From the NCBI GenBank assembly GCA_965662365.1, contig CBFIHR010000016.1, positions 3,201-67,200 on the forward strand: a stretch of 64,000 nt of DNA, in the 5' to 3' direction. A model generated the notes under the pieces. That model was not told where the DNA came from. It did not search any database and was given only the letters and a program-made list of their open reading frames with translations. The number at the start of each line of letters is the position of its first letter. The first letter of the stretch is position 1. Source of the DNA: CAWVWD01 sp965662365. GTDB lineage: Bacteria; Bacteroidota; Bacteroidia; Chitinophagales; Saprospiraceae. The translations under genes were made by a program, and so were the position numbers. This document shows, piece by piece, positions 7,912-16,870 of the stretch.

Positions 7912-10074
7912 CTACTCTCTGAAAGAAGCCAAGCGAATTTTACTATCTTTCACACGTTCTCCATCGATGTATTTCACAATATAAGCACGCTTAAAACGAG
8001 GGTTTTTAACGATTTTTTCTAAAGTAGCCTTTGCTTCATCTAAGGTTTCGAAAGGCGTTAGCATTACACGTTGAATCTCGTCACCGTAGGAGTTTTGAGT
8101 ACTTTCCAGCTGAATCGCTCCCAAGTGTGTTAGACTTTCGTATTTGTAAGGTTTATAGGTGGTTACGGCAACTAATTGAATTTTGTAATACTCGCCAATC
8201 TCCATTCCTTCAGGAAATAATCTATTATCATCACCGGTAATAACAGGAGAGTCCGGTTTTACAGGCGGTTTATGCATAGGCGTTGTGACAACAGGTGCTT
8301 CTTGTTCGTTGAACTCGGTATCTTCTACAAAAGACGCTTCTTCAGTACCATCACCATATTTATCGAGTTCTTTTTTTATTTTAATTCTATTTCCGCCAGG
8401 CGGCGGCATAAGAATATCATCGTGAGATTGATGATTTTCACTAGGTGGTCTAACTGACGGAATAACCTCTTCGTTTACAGCGAAAGTTAGAACTTTCTCT
8501 AAGGCTAAATCTTGTACAAATTCAGAATTATTCGTGAAAGTATTTGTTTCTAACTCGAAGAACATAGTTTCGTAACCATCTTTTGTTGCTTCGATTTTAT
8601 ACTCTCGATTCGGACTTAATTTGAAATAGTACTCACCGTCATTAAAAACCTTTGTTTCCAAGCGGTTTTCTGCACCAGTTTCTTCAATAATAATTAAGTT
8701 AACAGTGACATTATCTAATAATTTACTTTCATTACCTAATTCTGCAATGCTCCCTCGAATGACAACTTCTACTTCTTTTACTTCAAAATAAAAAATATCA
8801 TCATTATTTGTATATTTTTTTTCTGTTTCTTCTAATCGGTTAGAAATAAAATAACCATACTCCCTATTGCTCCCTAAAACATAGTATTTGTCATCTGCAT
8901 GAGAGTTGATTGGCTTACCCAAGTTTGTCGGTTCGTCCCAATTATTTAAGCTACCATTAGAACGGAAAATGTCTAAGCCACCAAATCCAGGATGTCCATC
9001 AGAACTAAAATATATTATTCCTGCTGTTTTATCATAAAAAGGGCTTACCTCATTCCCTGGCGTATTGATTCCGGTACCAGCATTGACAGGTAGTGAAAAG
9101 CTGAAGTCTGTACCGCTGCCTTCTTTGGTGACAAACCAAATATCCGTTCCGCCGTTTCCTCCTTCTCTATCTGATACGAAATAAAGGATTTCTTTATCAT
9201 CAACGATAGTTACAAAAGGCATTGTATTTGTCGTATTTTCTTCATTTATATAATCTGGTAAACGGATAGGTTTTGCCCATTTATTATTAATACGTTGCAT
9301 GATATAGATATCACAACTAAACTCACCTGCCAAATTCATATCACATTGAGTAAAGTAAAAAGCACGCCGATCGGGTGTAAAGGTTCCGTGACCAAAATGT
9401 GGACGTTCCATGCTGCCAAAAATCTGTGGTTTCTCAGGTCGGTCCCAGCCGTTCGCCCCTTTTTCAGAGCGAAAGATTTGGGCGGTTCCGTTACGCATTG
9501 ACGAAAAGTACAGTAGGTTTTTTGCAAAAGGAATCGGTGCAAATTCATTCTCATCGCTGTTCACCATACGGCTAAGATGCTCGATTTCAATTTCAGATTT
9601 TTTATTGCTATTTATGGCTCGTATCGCTAATTCACAACCTTTGATCTCAAGGGTGACTTTATCGTTCATTTCATTAAAATCCTTCGCACGATAATTATTA
9701 ATAAACGCTTGAAATATATTTATGGCTTTTTGATAATTTCCTGACTGCTTCACTGCCTTCGCATAATGATATTGTGCTTTGGGATAGCTTTTCGTATTTT
9801 TTGTCAAAACTTTGAACATTGCCGCTGCATTTTCATAATCTCTTATTTTTACAAAAGCATTACCTGCTTTTTCAGCAATTTCAATTTTCTTCGTTTTCTC
9901 TTCAAATGCACTTTGGTAAAATGCTGCGGCACTTCCATAATCTCCCTTTTGCATGAACTCATCAGCCATCGTTATTTTTTTTCGATAACTCATATCGCTT
10001 GATGGCTTTTGAATTTGAGCAAAAGTCGATAAGCTAATCATTACAATAAGCAAAGAGCATAATATCTGTTTCAT
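7912..10074 (-). CDS. PorE-like envelope protein: TPR, PD40 propeller, CarboxypepD-reg fold and SPOR-like domain
   Basis: The 720-residue product has a Sec signal peptide (about 1-19, ending in TFAQ). Next come TPR-like helices (35-150, e.g. DYGSAAAFYQSAFEE and NYQKAINIFQAF) and a WD40-like PD40 beta-propeller (165-410, repeats such as LLYFSSMRNG, ILYFVSDREGGNGGTDIW and IIYFSSDGHPGFGGLDIF). A carboxypeptidase-regulatory-like domain follows (about 440-520), then an acidic, Pro-rich linker. This resembles PorE of the type IX secretion system, but PorE ends in an OmpA-type peptidoglycan-binding domain. Here the C-terminus (about 625-715, starting EYYKIQLVAV and containing FETLDEAKATLEKI) looks like a SPOR domain, which also binds peptidoglycan. 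A role linking the outer membrane to the cell wall is inference. No other type IX genes are nearby. Confidence 0.7.
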   Translation of the reverse strand: MKQILCSLLIVMISLSTFAQIQKPSSDMSYRKKITMADEFMQKGDYGSAAAFYQSAFEEKTKKIEIAEKAGNAFVKIRDYENAAAMFKVLTKNTKSYPKAQYHYAKAVKQSGNYQKAINIFQAFINNYRAKDFNEMNDKVTLEIKGCELAIRAINSNKKSEIEIEHLSRMVNSDENEFAPIPFAKNLLYFSSMRNGTAQIFRSEKGANGWDRPEKPQIFGSMERPHFGHGTFTPDRRAFYFTQCDMNLAGEFSCDIYIMQRINNKWAKPIRLPDYINEENTTNTMPFVTIVDDKEILYFVSDREGGNGGTDIWFVTKEGSGTDFSFSLPVNAGTGINTPGNEVSPFYDKTAGIIYFSSDGHPGFGGLDIFRSNGSLNNWDEPTNLGKPINSHADDKYYVLGSNREYGYFISNRLEETEKKYTNNDDIFYFEVKEVEVVIRGSIAELGNESKLLDNVTVNLIIIEETGAENRLETKVFNDGEYYFKLSPNREYKIEATKDGYETMFFELETNTFTNNSEFVQDLALEKVLTFAVNEEVIPSVRPPSENHQSHDDILMPPPGGNRIKIKKELDKYGDGTEEASFVEDTEFNEQEAPVVTTPMHKPPVKPDSPVITGDDNRLFPEGMEIGEYYKIQLVAVTTYKPYKYESLTHLGAIQLESTQNSYGDEIQRVMLTPFETLDEAKATLEKIVKNPRFKRAYIVKYIDGERVKDSKIRLASFRE

Positions 10075-10285
10075 AGTAATAAATAATTTAGGTGTTAATC
10101 ATAGCTAATTCTTGGTTAGTAATCGTCCGTTTTTAGATAGTAGTATCAAAACGATTTCAAAGTTTAGTTTCCAATTATGGCAATTATTTGACCTACTCAA
10201 AAATCGATTATTATTATGATCTATATTCTCATAAACGATTTTAAATAAATTAGGTTACTATCGACTAAACACTGCGGACTGTTTT

Positions 10286-10861
10286 CTAACCATACATGTT
10301 GCCAATTGTAGCTTCGATAATACGAGGAAAATGTGCGTATTCTAATTGATGAATCTTTTGAGCAATACTTTCAGGAGTATCTGTTGACTCAAGTGAACAA
10401 CTGGCCTGAAAGATAACATTACCTTCATCATATTTCTCATTCACATAATGAATCGTAATCCCTGTTTCTTTCTCCTTTGCTGCATGAACTGCTTTATGGA
10501 CATTCATTCCGTACATTCCCTTTCCTCCATATTTAGGAAGTAATGCAGGGTGAATATTTATAATACGATTATTATAAGCCTTCACCAGATAAGCCGGAAT
10601 TAGCCATAAAAAGCCTGCTAACACAATAAAGTCAATCTTTTGTTTTTGAAAAACCTTCAATAATTCCGTTGAATTATAAAAATCTACTCGATTGATAACC
10701 AATGTATTAATATCAAACTGTTTGCCAATATCTAATACTGGTGCAGTTTGCTTATTAGATACGATTAAGTCAACTGAAATAGAGGGGTTCTTCTCAAAGT
10801 AGTTAATTATATTTCGGGCATTTGATCCACGTCCCGAAGCAAAAATTGCAATTCTTATCAC
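10286..10861 (-). CDS. purN: Phosphoribosylglycinamide formyltransferase (GART)
   Basis: Third step of de novo purine synthesis: transfers a formyl group from 10-formyl-THF to GAR. The N-terminal FASGRGSNARNI loop (about 7-18) binds the substrate phosphate. The catalytic triad is visible as Asn102 and His104 in IINIHPALLPKYGGKGMYG and Asp145 in YDEGNVIF. At 191 residues it is full length for PurN. It is a single gene here; another purine gene, purQ, lies at 44.5 kb, and purU, which uses the same folate cofactor, at 53.1 kb. The start ATG at 10861 directly precedes the conserved beta strand MIRIAIFASG, so the start is secure. Confidence 0.95.
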   Translation of the reverse strand: MIRIAIFASGRGSNARNIINYFEKNPSISVDLIVSNKQTAPVLDIGKQFDINTLVINRVDFYNSTELLKVFQKQKIDFIVLAGFLWLIPAYLVKAYNNRIINIHPALLPKYGGKGMYGMNVHKAVHAAKEKETGITIHYVNEKYDEGNVIFQASCSLESTDTPESIAQKIHQLEYAHFPRIIEATIGNMYG

Positions 10862-11379
10862 GATTATAGTTTTTATGACAAATATTAAATATTTGATTTT
10901 ATTAAATATATTTATTTTTTTAATCAGTTACTTGGTTCATCCGGTAACTGATTCTAACTATGGAAGTTGCTTTTTTCATTATATTTATTATTTTTACGGT
11001 CAGTTTTTTGCTATAAAACGACTGAAAGATTTGAAACATCTATTATATACAGTACGTATAACGGTTGTTTTTTTCCGAAATAGTATTTTACTTTTGACAT
11101 ATTTAAATGTCACTAATATCAATTTCAATCAATACAAAAGTAAAAGTAACTTAATATTTATTATTAACGAATGTCATATTTTATTGAAATAACCCATAAA
11201 ATAGTAGTGTATTTCAATTGACGTTTTGTGTATTCGCTGACCATACTGTAATAGGGGTTTTCATTAACATAAATATTAAATTTTGTGTTAAAGTCTGAAA
11301 GCAAGGTAAAAAAGCAGGGCATAAAATTGTAATTTGTTATGTTACATTTTTTTGTCTCAAAAAAAACTAAGAATTGATC
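10862..11379. other. Long AT-rich intergenic region, no gene supported
   Basis: About 500 bp between the divergent purN and DUF4175 genes. It is very AT-rich and must carry both promoters, but I could not fix a convincing promoter pair. An open frame on the plus strand (10875-11192) gives a Phe/Ile/Tyr-rich translation typical of AT-rich non-coding DNA. Confidence 0.5.
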
Positions 11380-14300
11380 ATGATAAAAGATAATTATCAA
11401 TTACTTATTGAGAAGTTAGACAGTTTTATACGAAAATTTTACGTCAATCAAATCATACGTGGCGTATTGTATAGTTTAGGACTTATTTTAGCTTTATTCC
11501 TGCTCATTAGTGTCTTAGAATACTATATGTACTACCCGGCTGCGACTCGAAAAATGATGTTCTTTTCGTTTGTTGGAATAAGTGCTGCGTCGTTGATAGG
11601 TTGGGTGATATTACCAACAATGCGATACTTCCGATTAGGAAATGTCATTTCACACGAACAGGCAGCTATGATTGTTGGACAACATTTCACAAATGTTCAA
11701 GATAAATTATTAAATATTTTACAATTAAAAAAACAATCTTCGACCAGTAATAATCGAGCGTTGATACTGGCTAGTATCAATCAAAAAACAAAAACCTTAA
11801 CGCCCGTTCCTTTTCAAAAAGCGATTGATTTGACGCAAAACAAAAAGTACTTGCGTTATGCTTTACCACCGATGTTGATTTTGTTGGCACTTTTACTGAT
11901 TGATGCTCGAATCATTAAGGATTCGTCTGCTCGACTACTAAAAAATGGAGTCGAGTTTGAGCGACCTGCACCTTTTCGGTTTGAAGTAGCTAATAAAGAT
12001 CTGACTGTTGTTCAATTTGATGATTACGATTTAGAGGTAAAAGTTGACGGTGAAGTTTTACCGAATGAGGCGTTCATAGATATTGACGGTTATCAATACA
12101 AATTGACGAAAGTCGATAATAATACATTCACCTATAAGTTTAATAAAGTCGGAAAACCAATTGCATTTAACTTGACTTCTGGTGGTTTTGATTCTAAAAA
12201 ATATGAATTAGATATTTTGCGTAAGCCAAATATTCTTGGATTCGATGTAAAGTTAAATTATCCAAGTTATACTGGTCGTCAGAGCGAAATGTTGAATAAT
12301 ATTGGTGATTTAGTTGTACCAGAGGGGACAGATATTAGTTGGTTTTTTTCTGCTCAAAATACGGATAACGTCAATGTGCAGTTTTCAGGACAAAAGTTAG
12401 TAAAAGCTAAACAAACTGGTAAACAGGCGTTTTCTGTCAAAAAGAAACAACGAAAAGCCCAAACTTATACGGTTTTTATTTCTAACGATGAATTAGGAAA
12501 TGCGGATTCGGTAGCGTATTCGATTTCTGTGATTCCTGATTTGCATCCTTCGATTTCTGTGAAACAATTCGAAGACAGCACACAAAGTAAATTGTTATTC
12601 TTCGTCGGTGATGCTTCTGATGATTATGGCTTGAGTCAATTGTCGTTTAATTATACGATAGAAAGCGAAGGTGTAAAAGGTAAAATGATTTCAAATCCGT
12701 TGAAAATAATGGCACCGAAACAGACGAATTATGATTATACTTGGGATTTGGAATCTTTGGGCTTAAAACCGGGCGATAAGTTGACTTACTATTTTCAAGT
12801 ATATGATAATGATGGTGTGAATGGTCGTAAGTCTGCTCGTACGGCGCTAATGACTTATGCGTTGCCAACGGTTGATGAATATGAAGAAATGGCGGAGGCA
12901 AACAATGAAGACATTAAAAAGAATCTTCAAAGTGCGATCAAAGAAGCAGATAAGTTACAGAAAGAAATCAAAGAACTTCGAGATAAATTATTACAAAAGA
13001 AAGAGTTAGACTGGCGTGATCAAAAAGAAATTGAAAAATTGTTAAAACGTCAGCAAGAGGTAGAGGAGCAAATGGAACAGGCTCAACAGAAGTTTGAGGA
13101 GAACTTGAAAAATCAAGAGGAGTTTTCGGAAATTAGTGAAGAGTTGTTGGAAAAACAAGAGAAACTGAAGGAGATGTTCGAGGAGTTGATGAGTGAGGAC
13201 ATGAAGGAGATGATGGAAAAAATGAAGGACTTACTCGAAGAGATGGATAAAAAAGAGACGTTAGAAAACTTAGATGATTTCGAAATGAATGAAGACGAGT
13301 TGTCTAAAGAGTTAGAAAGGTTGGAAGAGTTATTCAAGAAATTAGAGTTTGAGCAAGAAATGCAGCAGACTATTGATAAACTAAATGAGTTAGCAGAAAA
13401 AGAGGAGCAGTTAAGTAAGGAAACGGAAGCGGGGAAAAAGTCGCAAGAGCAATTAGAAAAAGAACAGGAAAAAATCAACGAAGAGTTCGAGAAGATAAAG
13501 GAGGATATGAAGGAGTTGGATAAGAAAAATGAAGAACTTCAAAATCCTACAGATTTAGATGAACCTCAAAAGGAAAAGGAAGAAGTTCAAGAGGAGTTGA
13601 ACAAAGCACAGCAACAATTACAACAGAAACAGAATAAAGGTGCATCAAAATCTCAGAAGAAGGCTTCGGAGAAAATGAAAGATATGGCGAACGGTATGCA
13701 AATGCAAATGCAGGCTGCTCAGATGGAGCAAATGCAAGAAGACATTGAGGCGTTACGTCAATTGTTAGAAAATTTAGTGACGCTTTCATTTGATCAGGAA
13801 GACCTGATGAAGCGTATGGAAACAACGCAAATCAACACACCGACTTATGTGTCGCAAGTACAGGAGCAGTATAAAATTCAAGATGATTTCAAATTAGTGG
13901 AAGATAGTTTAATTGCACTGAGCAAGCGTGTTTTCCAAATCGAAACTTTTATTACAGAAAAGGTAAGTGATATCAAAAGGGATTTGAATAGAGGTATGGA
14001 TGACCTCGAAGAACGCCGAAAACGAAATGCTAACGGAAAACAACAGCGAGTAATGACTGGGCTAAATGATTTGGCTCTGATGCTAAGCGAAGTCATGGAA
14101 CAGATGCAGCAGCAAATGTCAGGTCAAATGTCAGGAAGTCAAATGTGTGAAAAGCCTGGTGGTGCAGGAATGCCGAAAATGGGCGAAATGCAAAAGCAAC
14201 TCAATCAGCAAATGAAAGAGATGATGGAGCAAATGCAAAAAGGCGAAAACCCTGGCGGCAAAGGTGGAAAAGGAAGCAAAGGTAAAGCAGGAATGAGTAA

Positions 14301-14718
14301 AGAATTTGCAGAAATGGCAGCGAAACAAGCCGCTATTCGCAAAGCTTTGAAGGAAATAGCGAAAGCAAAAAAAGAAGCTGGTGATGGAAGTAAAGCACTG
14401 GATAAGTTGATTGATGAAATGGATAAAACAGAAACAGATTTAGTCAACAAACGCCTCAATAATGAAATGATGAAACGGCAGCAAGATATTCTAACTCGAT
14501 TGTTAGAATCGGCAAAAGCGGAACGAGAGCAAGAAAAAGATAAAAAACGGGAAGCTCAGGCAGCTCGTGAACAAGAACGAAAAATGCCCCCTTCATTAGA
14601 GGAATATATCAAAAAACGGGAAGCAGAAATAGAAATGTATAAATCTGTTTCACCAACTTTGAAACCTTATTATAAAGATTTAGTAGAAGAGTATTATAAG
14701 TCTTTAAGAGAAAATTAA
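11380..14718 (+). CDS. DUF4175 family membrane-anchored coiled-coil protein
   Basis: The 1112-residue product has two N-terminal membrane helices (about 23-45 and 53-75) and a third near 160-175. A beta-rich extracytoplasmic region follows (about 190-500). Then comes a very long charged coiled coil (about 505-780) rich in Glu, Lys and Gln. The tail is Met/Gln-rich (MQMQMQ, EQMQQQMSGQMSGSQ) with a short Gly/Lys-rich segment near 965-985. This layout is that of the DUF4175 proteins of Bacteroidota, whose function is not known. Start: the ATG at 11380 is preferred to an upstream in-frame TTG. It is followed by the RsbW-like ATPase (86 nt gap) and ybeY, all on the same strand. Confidence 0.8.
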   Translation: MIKDNYQLLIEKLDSFIRKFYVNQIIRGVLYSLGLILALFLLISVLEYYMYYPAATRKMMFFSFVGISAASLIGWVILPTMRYFRLGNVISHEQAAMIVGQHFTNVQDKLLNILQLKKQSSTSNNRALILASINQKTKTLTPVPFQKAIDLTQNKKYLRYALPPMLILLALLLIDARIIKDSSARLLKNGVEFERPAPFRFEVANKDLTVVQFDDYDLEVKVDGEVLPNEAFIDIDGYQYKLTKVDNNTFTYKFNKVGKPIAFNLTSGGFDSKKYELDILRKPNILGFDVKLNYPSYTGRQSEMLNNIGDLVVPEGTDISWFFSAQNTDNVNVQFSGQKLVKAKQTGKQAFSVKKKQRKAQTYTVFISNDELGNADSVAYSISVIPDLHPSISVKQFEDSTQSKLLFFVGDASDDYGLSQLSFNYTIESEGVKGKMISNPLKIMAPKQTNYDYTWDLESLGLKPGDKLTYYFQVYDNDGVNGRKSARTALMTYALPTVDEYEEMAEANNEDIKKNLQSAIKEADKLQKEIKELRDKLLQKKELDWRDQKEIEKLLKRQQEVEEQMEQAQQKFEENLKNQEEFSEISEELLEKQEKLKEMFEELMSEDMKEMMEKMKDLLEEMDKKETLENLDDFEMNEDELSKELERLEELFKKLEFEQEMQQTIDKLNELAEKEEQLSKETEAGKKSQEQLEKEQEKINEEFEKIKEDMKELDKKNEELQNPTDLDEPQKEKEEVQEELNKAQQQLQQKQNKGASKSQKKASEKMKDMANGMQMQMQAAQMEQMQEDIEALRQLLENLVTLSFDQEDLMKRMETTQINTPTYVSQVQEQYKIQDDFKLVEDSLIALSKRVFQIETFITEKVSDIKRDLNRGMDDLEERRKRNANGKQQRVMTGLNDLALMLSEVMEQMQQQMSGQMSGSQMCEKPGGAGMPKMGEMQKQLNQQMKEMMEQMQKGENPGGKGGKGSKGKAGMSKEFAEMAAKQAAIRKALKEIAKAKKEAGDGSKALDKLIDEMDKTETDLVNKRLNNEMMKRQQDILTRLLESAKAEREQEKDKKREAQAAREQERKMPPSLEEYIKKREAEIEMYKSVSPTLKPYYKDLVEEYYKSLREN

Positions 14719-14730
14719 ATTTAGTTAAAG

Positions 14731-14768
14731 GACGTTAAGAATCAGTGACATCAATCTCGCTTAACGTC
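14731..14768 (+). terminator. Inverted repeat between DUF4175 and the RsbW-like gene
   Basis: GACGTTAAG (14731-14739) pairs with CTTAACGTC (14760-14768) across a 20-nt loop. There is no strong T-run, so it may be a weak terminator or a processing site. The loop contains TGACATCAA, which recurs at the next gene's start codon (14806). Confidence 0.4.
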
Positions 14769-14804
14769 TTATTGCACGAACGAAACAACAAAATTGTTGA
14801 ATAA

Positions 14805-15215
14805 ATGACATCAACTCGTTATATGTTGGAACTACAATCTAATCCGAATAGCATTAGTCACATCGAGCCGTACGTTAATCGAATCGTATCTGATTTTGGG
14901 ATTAACGATGAAATTTATGGAAACATACTAATTTCTCTGACGGAAGCGGTGAACAACGCTATTATTCACGGCAACAAAGAAGATTTATCTAAAAAAGTTG
15001 TTATCAAACTTGTAGATAGTAATCCACAAAATCAAATTGCCTTTCAAATAAGTGATGATGGTCCTGGGTTTGATTTCGAAGAGCTACCAGACCCGACTGC
15101 TCCTGAAAATATTTTAAAATTAGGTGGTCGAGGCGTATTTTTAATGCAGCAGTTATCCGACAATATTGAATTTATGGATAACGGCAGTACCGTACAGATG
15201 AATTTCTACCTTTAA
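14805..15215 (+). CDS. RsbW-like anti-sigma-factor type ATP-binding protein
   Basis: A 136-residue single-domain GHKL ATPase. The N box is SLTEAVNNAIIHGN (about 46-59), the G1 box is DDGPGF, and the G2 box is GGRGVFLM. This is the HATPase_c_2 architecture of the RsbW/SpoIIAB serine kinases, which hold sigma factors or phosphorylate STAS anti-anti-sigma proteins. No sigma factor or STAS protein is visible next to it. In this phylum the gene is often found, as here, between DUF4175 and ybeY, so its partner may be encoded elsewhere or its role may differ from classical RsbW. The assignment to the fold is firm; the function is inference. Confidence 0.8.
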   Translation: MTSTRYMLELQSNPNSISHIEPYVNRIVSDFGINDEIYGNILISLTEAVNNAIIHGNKEDLSKKVVIKLVDSNPQNQIAFQISDDGPGFDFEELPDPTAPENILKLGGRGVFLMQQLSDNIEFMDNGSTVQMNFYL

Positions 15216-15281
15216 AAGAAGGAATGAGTAAAACTCTGTTTTACAACATTCAATTACTTAATGTTTTATTCGATTTTTAAA

Positions 15282-15716
15282 ATGGATTTAGAAATTATTC
15301 AATTTCACACGGAGGATATTCAATTTGACTTTCAATATGCCGTTACAGTTCAAAATTGGCTACAAGACACGGCACAACGAGAGGGAAGCGACATCGCTTC
15401 CCTCTCGTTCGTTTTTTGTTCTGATAGTTATCTTCATAATATCAATGTAGAATACCTTAATCACGACACTTTAACCGATGTGATCACTTTCCAATATTCC
15501 GCACCAGAATCTACCGAAATCGAAGGTGATATTTTCATAAGTATAGACCGAATTAAAGAAAATGCAGCAGAATTTCAAGTAACATTTGAACAAGAATTAT
15601 TCAGAGTAATGGTACATGGAACGTTACATTTGTTAGGTTATGGCGATAAATCACCCGAAGAAAAAGCATTGATGACAGAAAAAGAAAATTTCTATTTAAA
15701 ACAATTAAAGTACTAA
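15282..15716 (+). CDS. ybeY: Endoribonuclease YbeY (16S rRNA maturation, ribosome quality control)
   Basis: The metal-binding motif is HGTLHLLGYGDKSPEE near the C-terminus. The third ligand position has Asp/Lys context, as in other Bacteroidota, rather than the classical third His. The family segment EYLNHDTLTDVITFQY precedes it. I prefer the ATG at 15282 (MDLEIIQFHTED, 144 residues) to the ATG at 15261, whose seven extra codons are not family-like. It follows the RsbW-like gene by about 65 nt. The oddity is a perfect 16-bp hairpin followed by six Ts inside the gene (15376-15417), in codons for the variable REGSDIASL segment. Confidence 0.92.
   Translation: MDLEIIQFHTEDIQFDFQYAVTVQNWLQDTAQREGSDIASLSFVFCSDSYLHNINVEYLNHDTLTDVITFQYSAPESTEIEGDIFISIDRIKENAAEFQVTFEQELFRVMVHGTLHLLGYGDKSPEEKALMTEKENFYLKQLKY
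15376..15417 (+). terminator. Terminator-like perfect hairpin inside ybeY
   Basis: AACGAGAGGGAAGCGA (15376-15391) is the exact reverse complement of TCGCTTCCCTCTCGTT (15394-15409), with a 2-nt spacer. CG and then TTTTTT (15412-15417) follow. It has all the elements of an intrinsic terminator but lies in the first third of the ybeY reading frame. The arms are far more GC-rich than the surroundings. Confidence 0.6.
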
Positions 15717-15774
15717 AAGTCTTTGACAAGATTTGCAAAAGCGAGCAGGTAATTCAAAGTTACCTGTTCGCTAA

Positions 15775-16269
15775 TCAACTTCCCTTAATCTTTGCCTCAA
15801 TGTTCGTTGTCGAATAACCATCGACAAATGGCAAACTTAACACTTGACCACCTTTTTCTAAAACGACATTTGCTCCAACAATTTGATGTGGTTGATAATC
15901 GCCGCCTTTTACTAAAATATCAGGTTGCAATAATGAAATCAACTCGAAAGGTGTATCTTCTGCAAACTCTACCACCAACGCCACAAACTCCAAACTTGCC
16001 AACATAAACTGACGTGTTAAATCATCATTAATTGGTCGGTGCTTCCCTTTTAAGCGGCTTACTGATGCCTCAGAATTTAAACCAATAATCAATTTATCTC
16101 CTAAATCTGCCGCATCTGCTAAATAATGCAAATGACCGTAGTGTAAAATATCAAAACAGCCATTTGTGAAAACCGTTTTTTGATTACTTGTTTGCCAATT
16201 TAGTACCGTTTCCCTTGCCGTTTTCCAATCTTGAATTTTAGCTTGAACCTGTTGAAATGTATTTTTCAT
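15775..16269 (-). CDS. rfaE2: D-glycero-beta-D-manno-heptose 1-phosphate adenylyltransferase
   Basis: Forms ADP-heptose precursor for lipopolysaccharide core. This is the stand-alone nucleotidyltransferase equivalent of the C-terminal half of E. coli HldE. Motifs: FTNGCFDILHYGHLHYL (about 33-49) containing the HxGH-type ATP-binding signature, then INDDLTRQFMLASLEFVALVV and PDILVKGGDY, and a C-terminal GYSTTNIEAKI in the place of the usual GxSTT-I. At 164 residues it is the normal length for the monofunctional enzyme. The kinase partner (rfaE1/hldA) is not in the window. It is convergent with ybeY. Confidence 0.9.
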   Translation of the reverse strand: MKNTFQQVQAKIQDWKTARETVLNWQTSNQKTVFTNGCFDILHYGHLHYLADAADLGDKLIIGLNSEASVSRLKGKHRPINDDLTRQFMLASLEFVALVVEFAEDTPFELISLLQPDILVKGGDYQPHQIVGANVVLEKGGQVLSLPFVDGYSTTNIEAKIKGS

Positions 16270-16413
16270 AAAAATCTTGTCTATCTTTTACTACCAAAAT
16301 ATTCTTATTATTACGTTTTTGCGGTGTTACTAAAAAAAGATTATTAAAATTCACAGTGTCTGTTTTTCGAGACAGCAATAGGTAACAATTAGAAAATATC
16401 AATCTGTTTTCAG

Positions 16414-16421
16414 TATTTTTG
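16414..16421 (+). promoter_or_regulatory. Candidate -7 element for the thioesterase gene
   Basis: TATTTTTG fits TAnnTTTG, 39 nt before the ATG at 16460. No matching TTG element was found at 17-23 nt upstream. Confidence 0.3.
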
Positions 16422-16459
16422 TCACTGATTGCAAATTTAATAATATAACAGTCAATAAA

Positions 16460-16870
16460 ATGTTACAATTCGATTTTAAAAAGCGAGTACGTTACGGAGA
16501 AACGGATAGAATGGGGTATTTATATTATGGTAATTATGCTCAATATTACGAAATTGGTCGTGTCGAAACTTTCCGTCATATTGGCTTTCCTTACCTTCGA
16601 TTAGAAGAAGAGTTTGGAGTCATGATGCCCGTAAAAAGTATGCAAATGCGTTTTTTACGACCTGCAAAATACGACGACTTAATCACGATTCGGACTATTC
16701 TGAAAGACTTCCCTGAAGAACGAGCTTGGTTTAGAACCGAACTTTACAATGAAAAAGGTAAACTCCTCAATGCTGGTGATATTCGATTAGCATTCGCTGA
16801 TATGAAAACTGGTAAAGGCTGTCTGCCACCGAAAGAGATGTTAGAGGCAATAAGGTATTATTTTGAGTAG
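16460..16870 (+). CDS. Hotdog-fold acyl-CoA thioesterase (4HBT/YbgC type)
   Basis: A 136-residue single hotdog domain. The signature VRYGETDRMGYLYYGNYAQYYEIGR (about 7-31) is that of the 4-hydroxybenzoyl-CoA thioesterase family, with Asp in the catalytic ETDxMGxxYYGNY loop. Members hydrolyse acyl-CoA or acyl-ACP thioesters; YbgC relatives associate with the Tol-Pal complex. No tol genes are nearby, so the substrate remains unknown. Its stop codon abuts, with no spacing, the stop codon of the convergent response regulator (TAG at 16868-16870, CTA at 16871-16873). Confidence 0.82.
   Translation: MLQFDFKKRVRYGETDRMGYLYYGNYAQYYEIGRVETFRHIGFPYLRLEEEFGVMMPVKSMQMRFLRPAKYDDLITIRTILKDFPEERAWFRTELYNEKGKLLNAGDIRLAFADMKTGKGCLPPKEMLEAIRYYFE

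Noticed and set aside
10875..11192. Open frame of 105 codons between purN and the DUF4175 gene
   Set aside because: Translation is dominated by Phe, Ile, Tyr, Leu and Asn as expected from AT-rich DNA, shows no family motif, and occupies the region that must hold two divergent promoters.
13113..14459. Long minus-strand frames opposite the DUF4175 coiled coil
   Set aside because: Ser/Phe/Leu-rich shadows of the Glu/Lys/Met-rich coding strand.
14746..14820. Direct repeat TGACATCAA at 14747 and at the RsbW-like start codon
   Set aside because: Only 9-13 nt long, out of frame with each other, and likely chance in AT-rich DNA.
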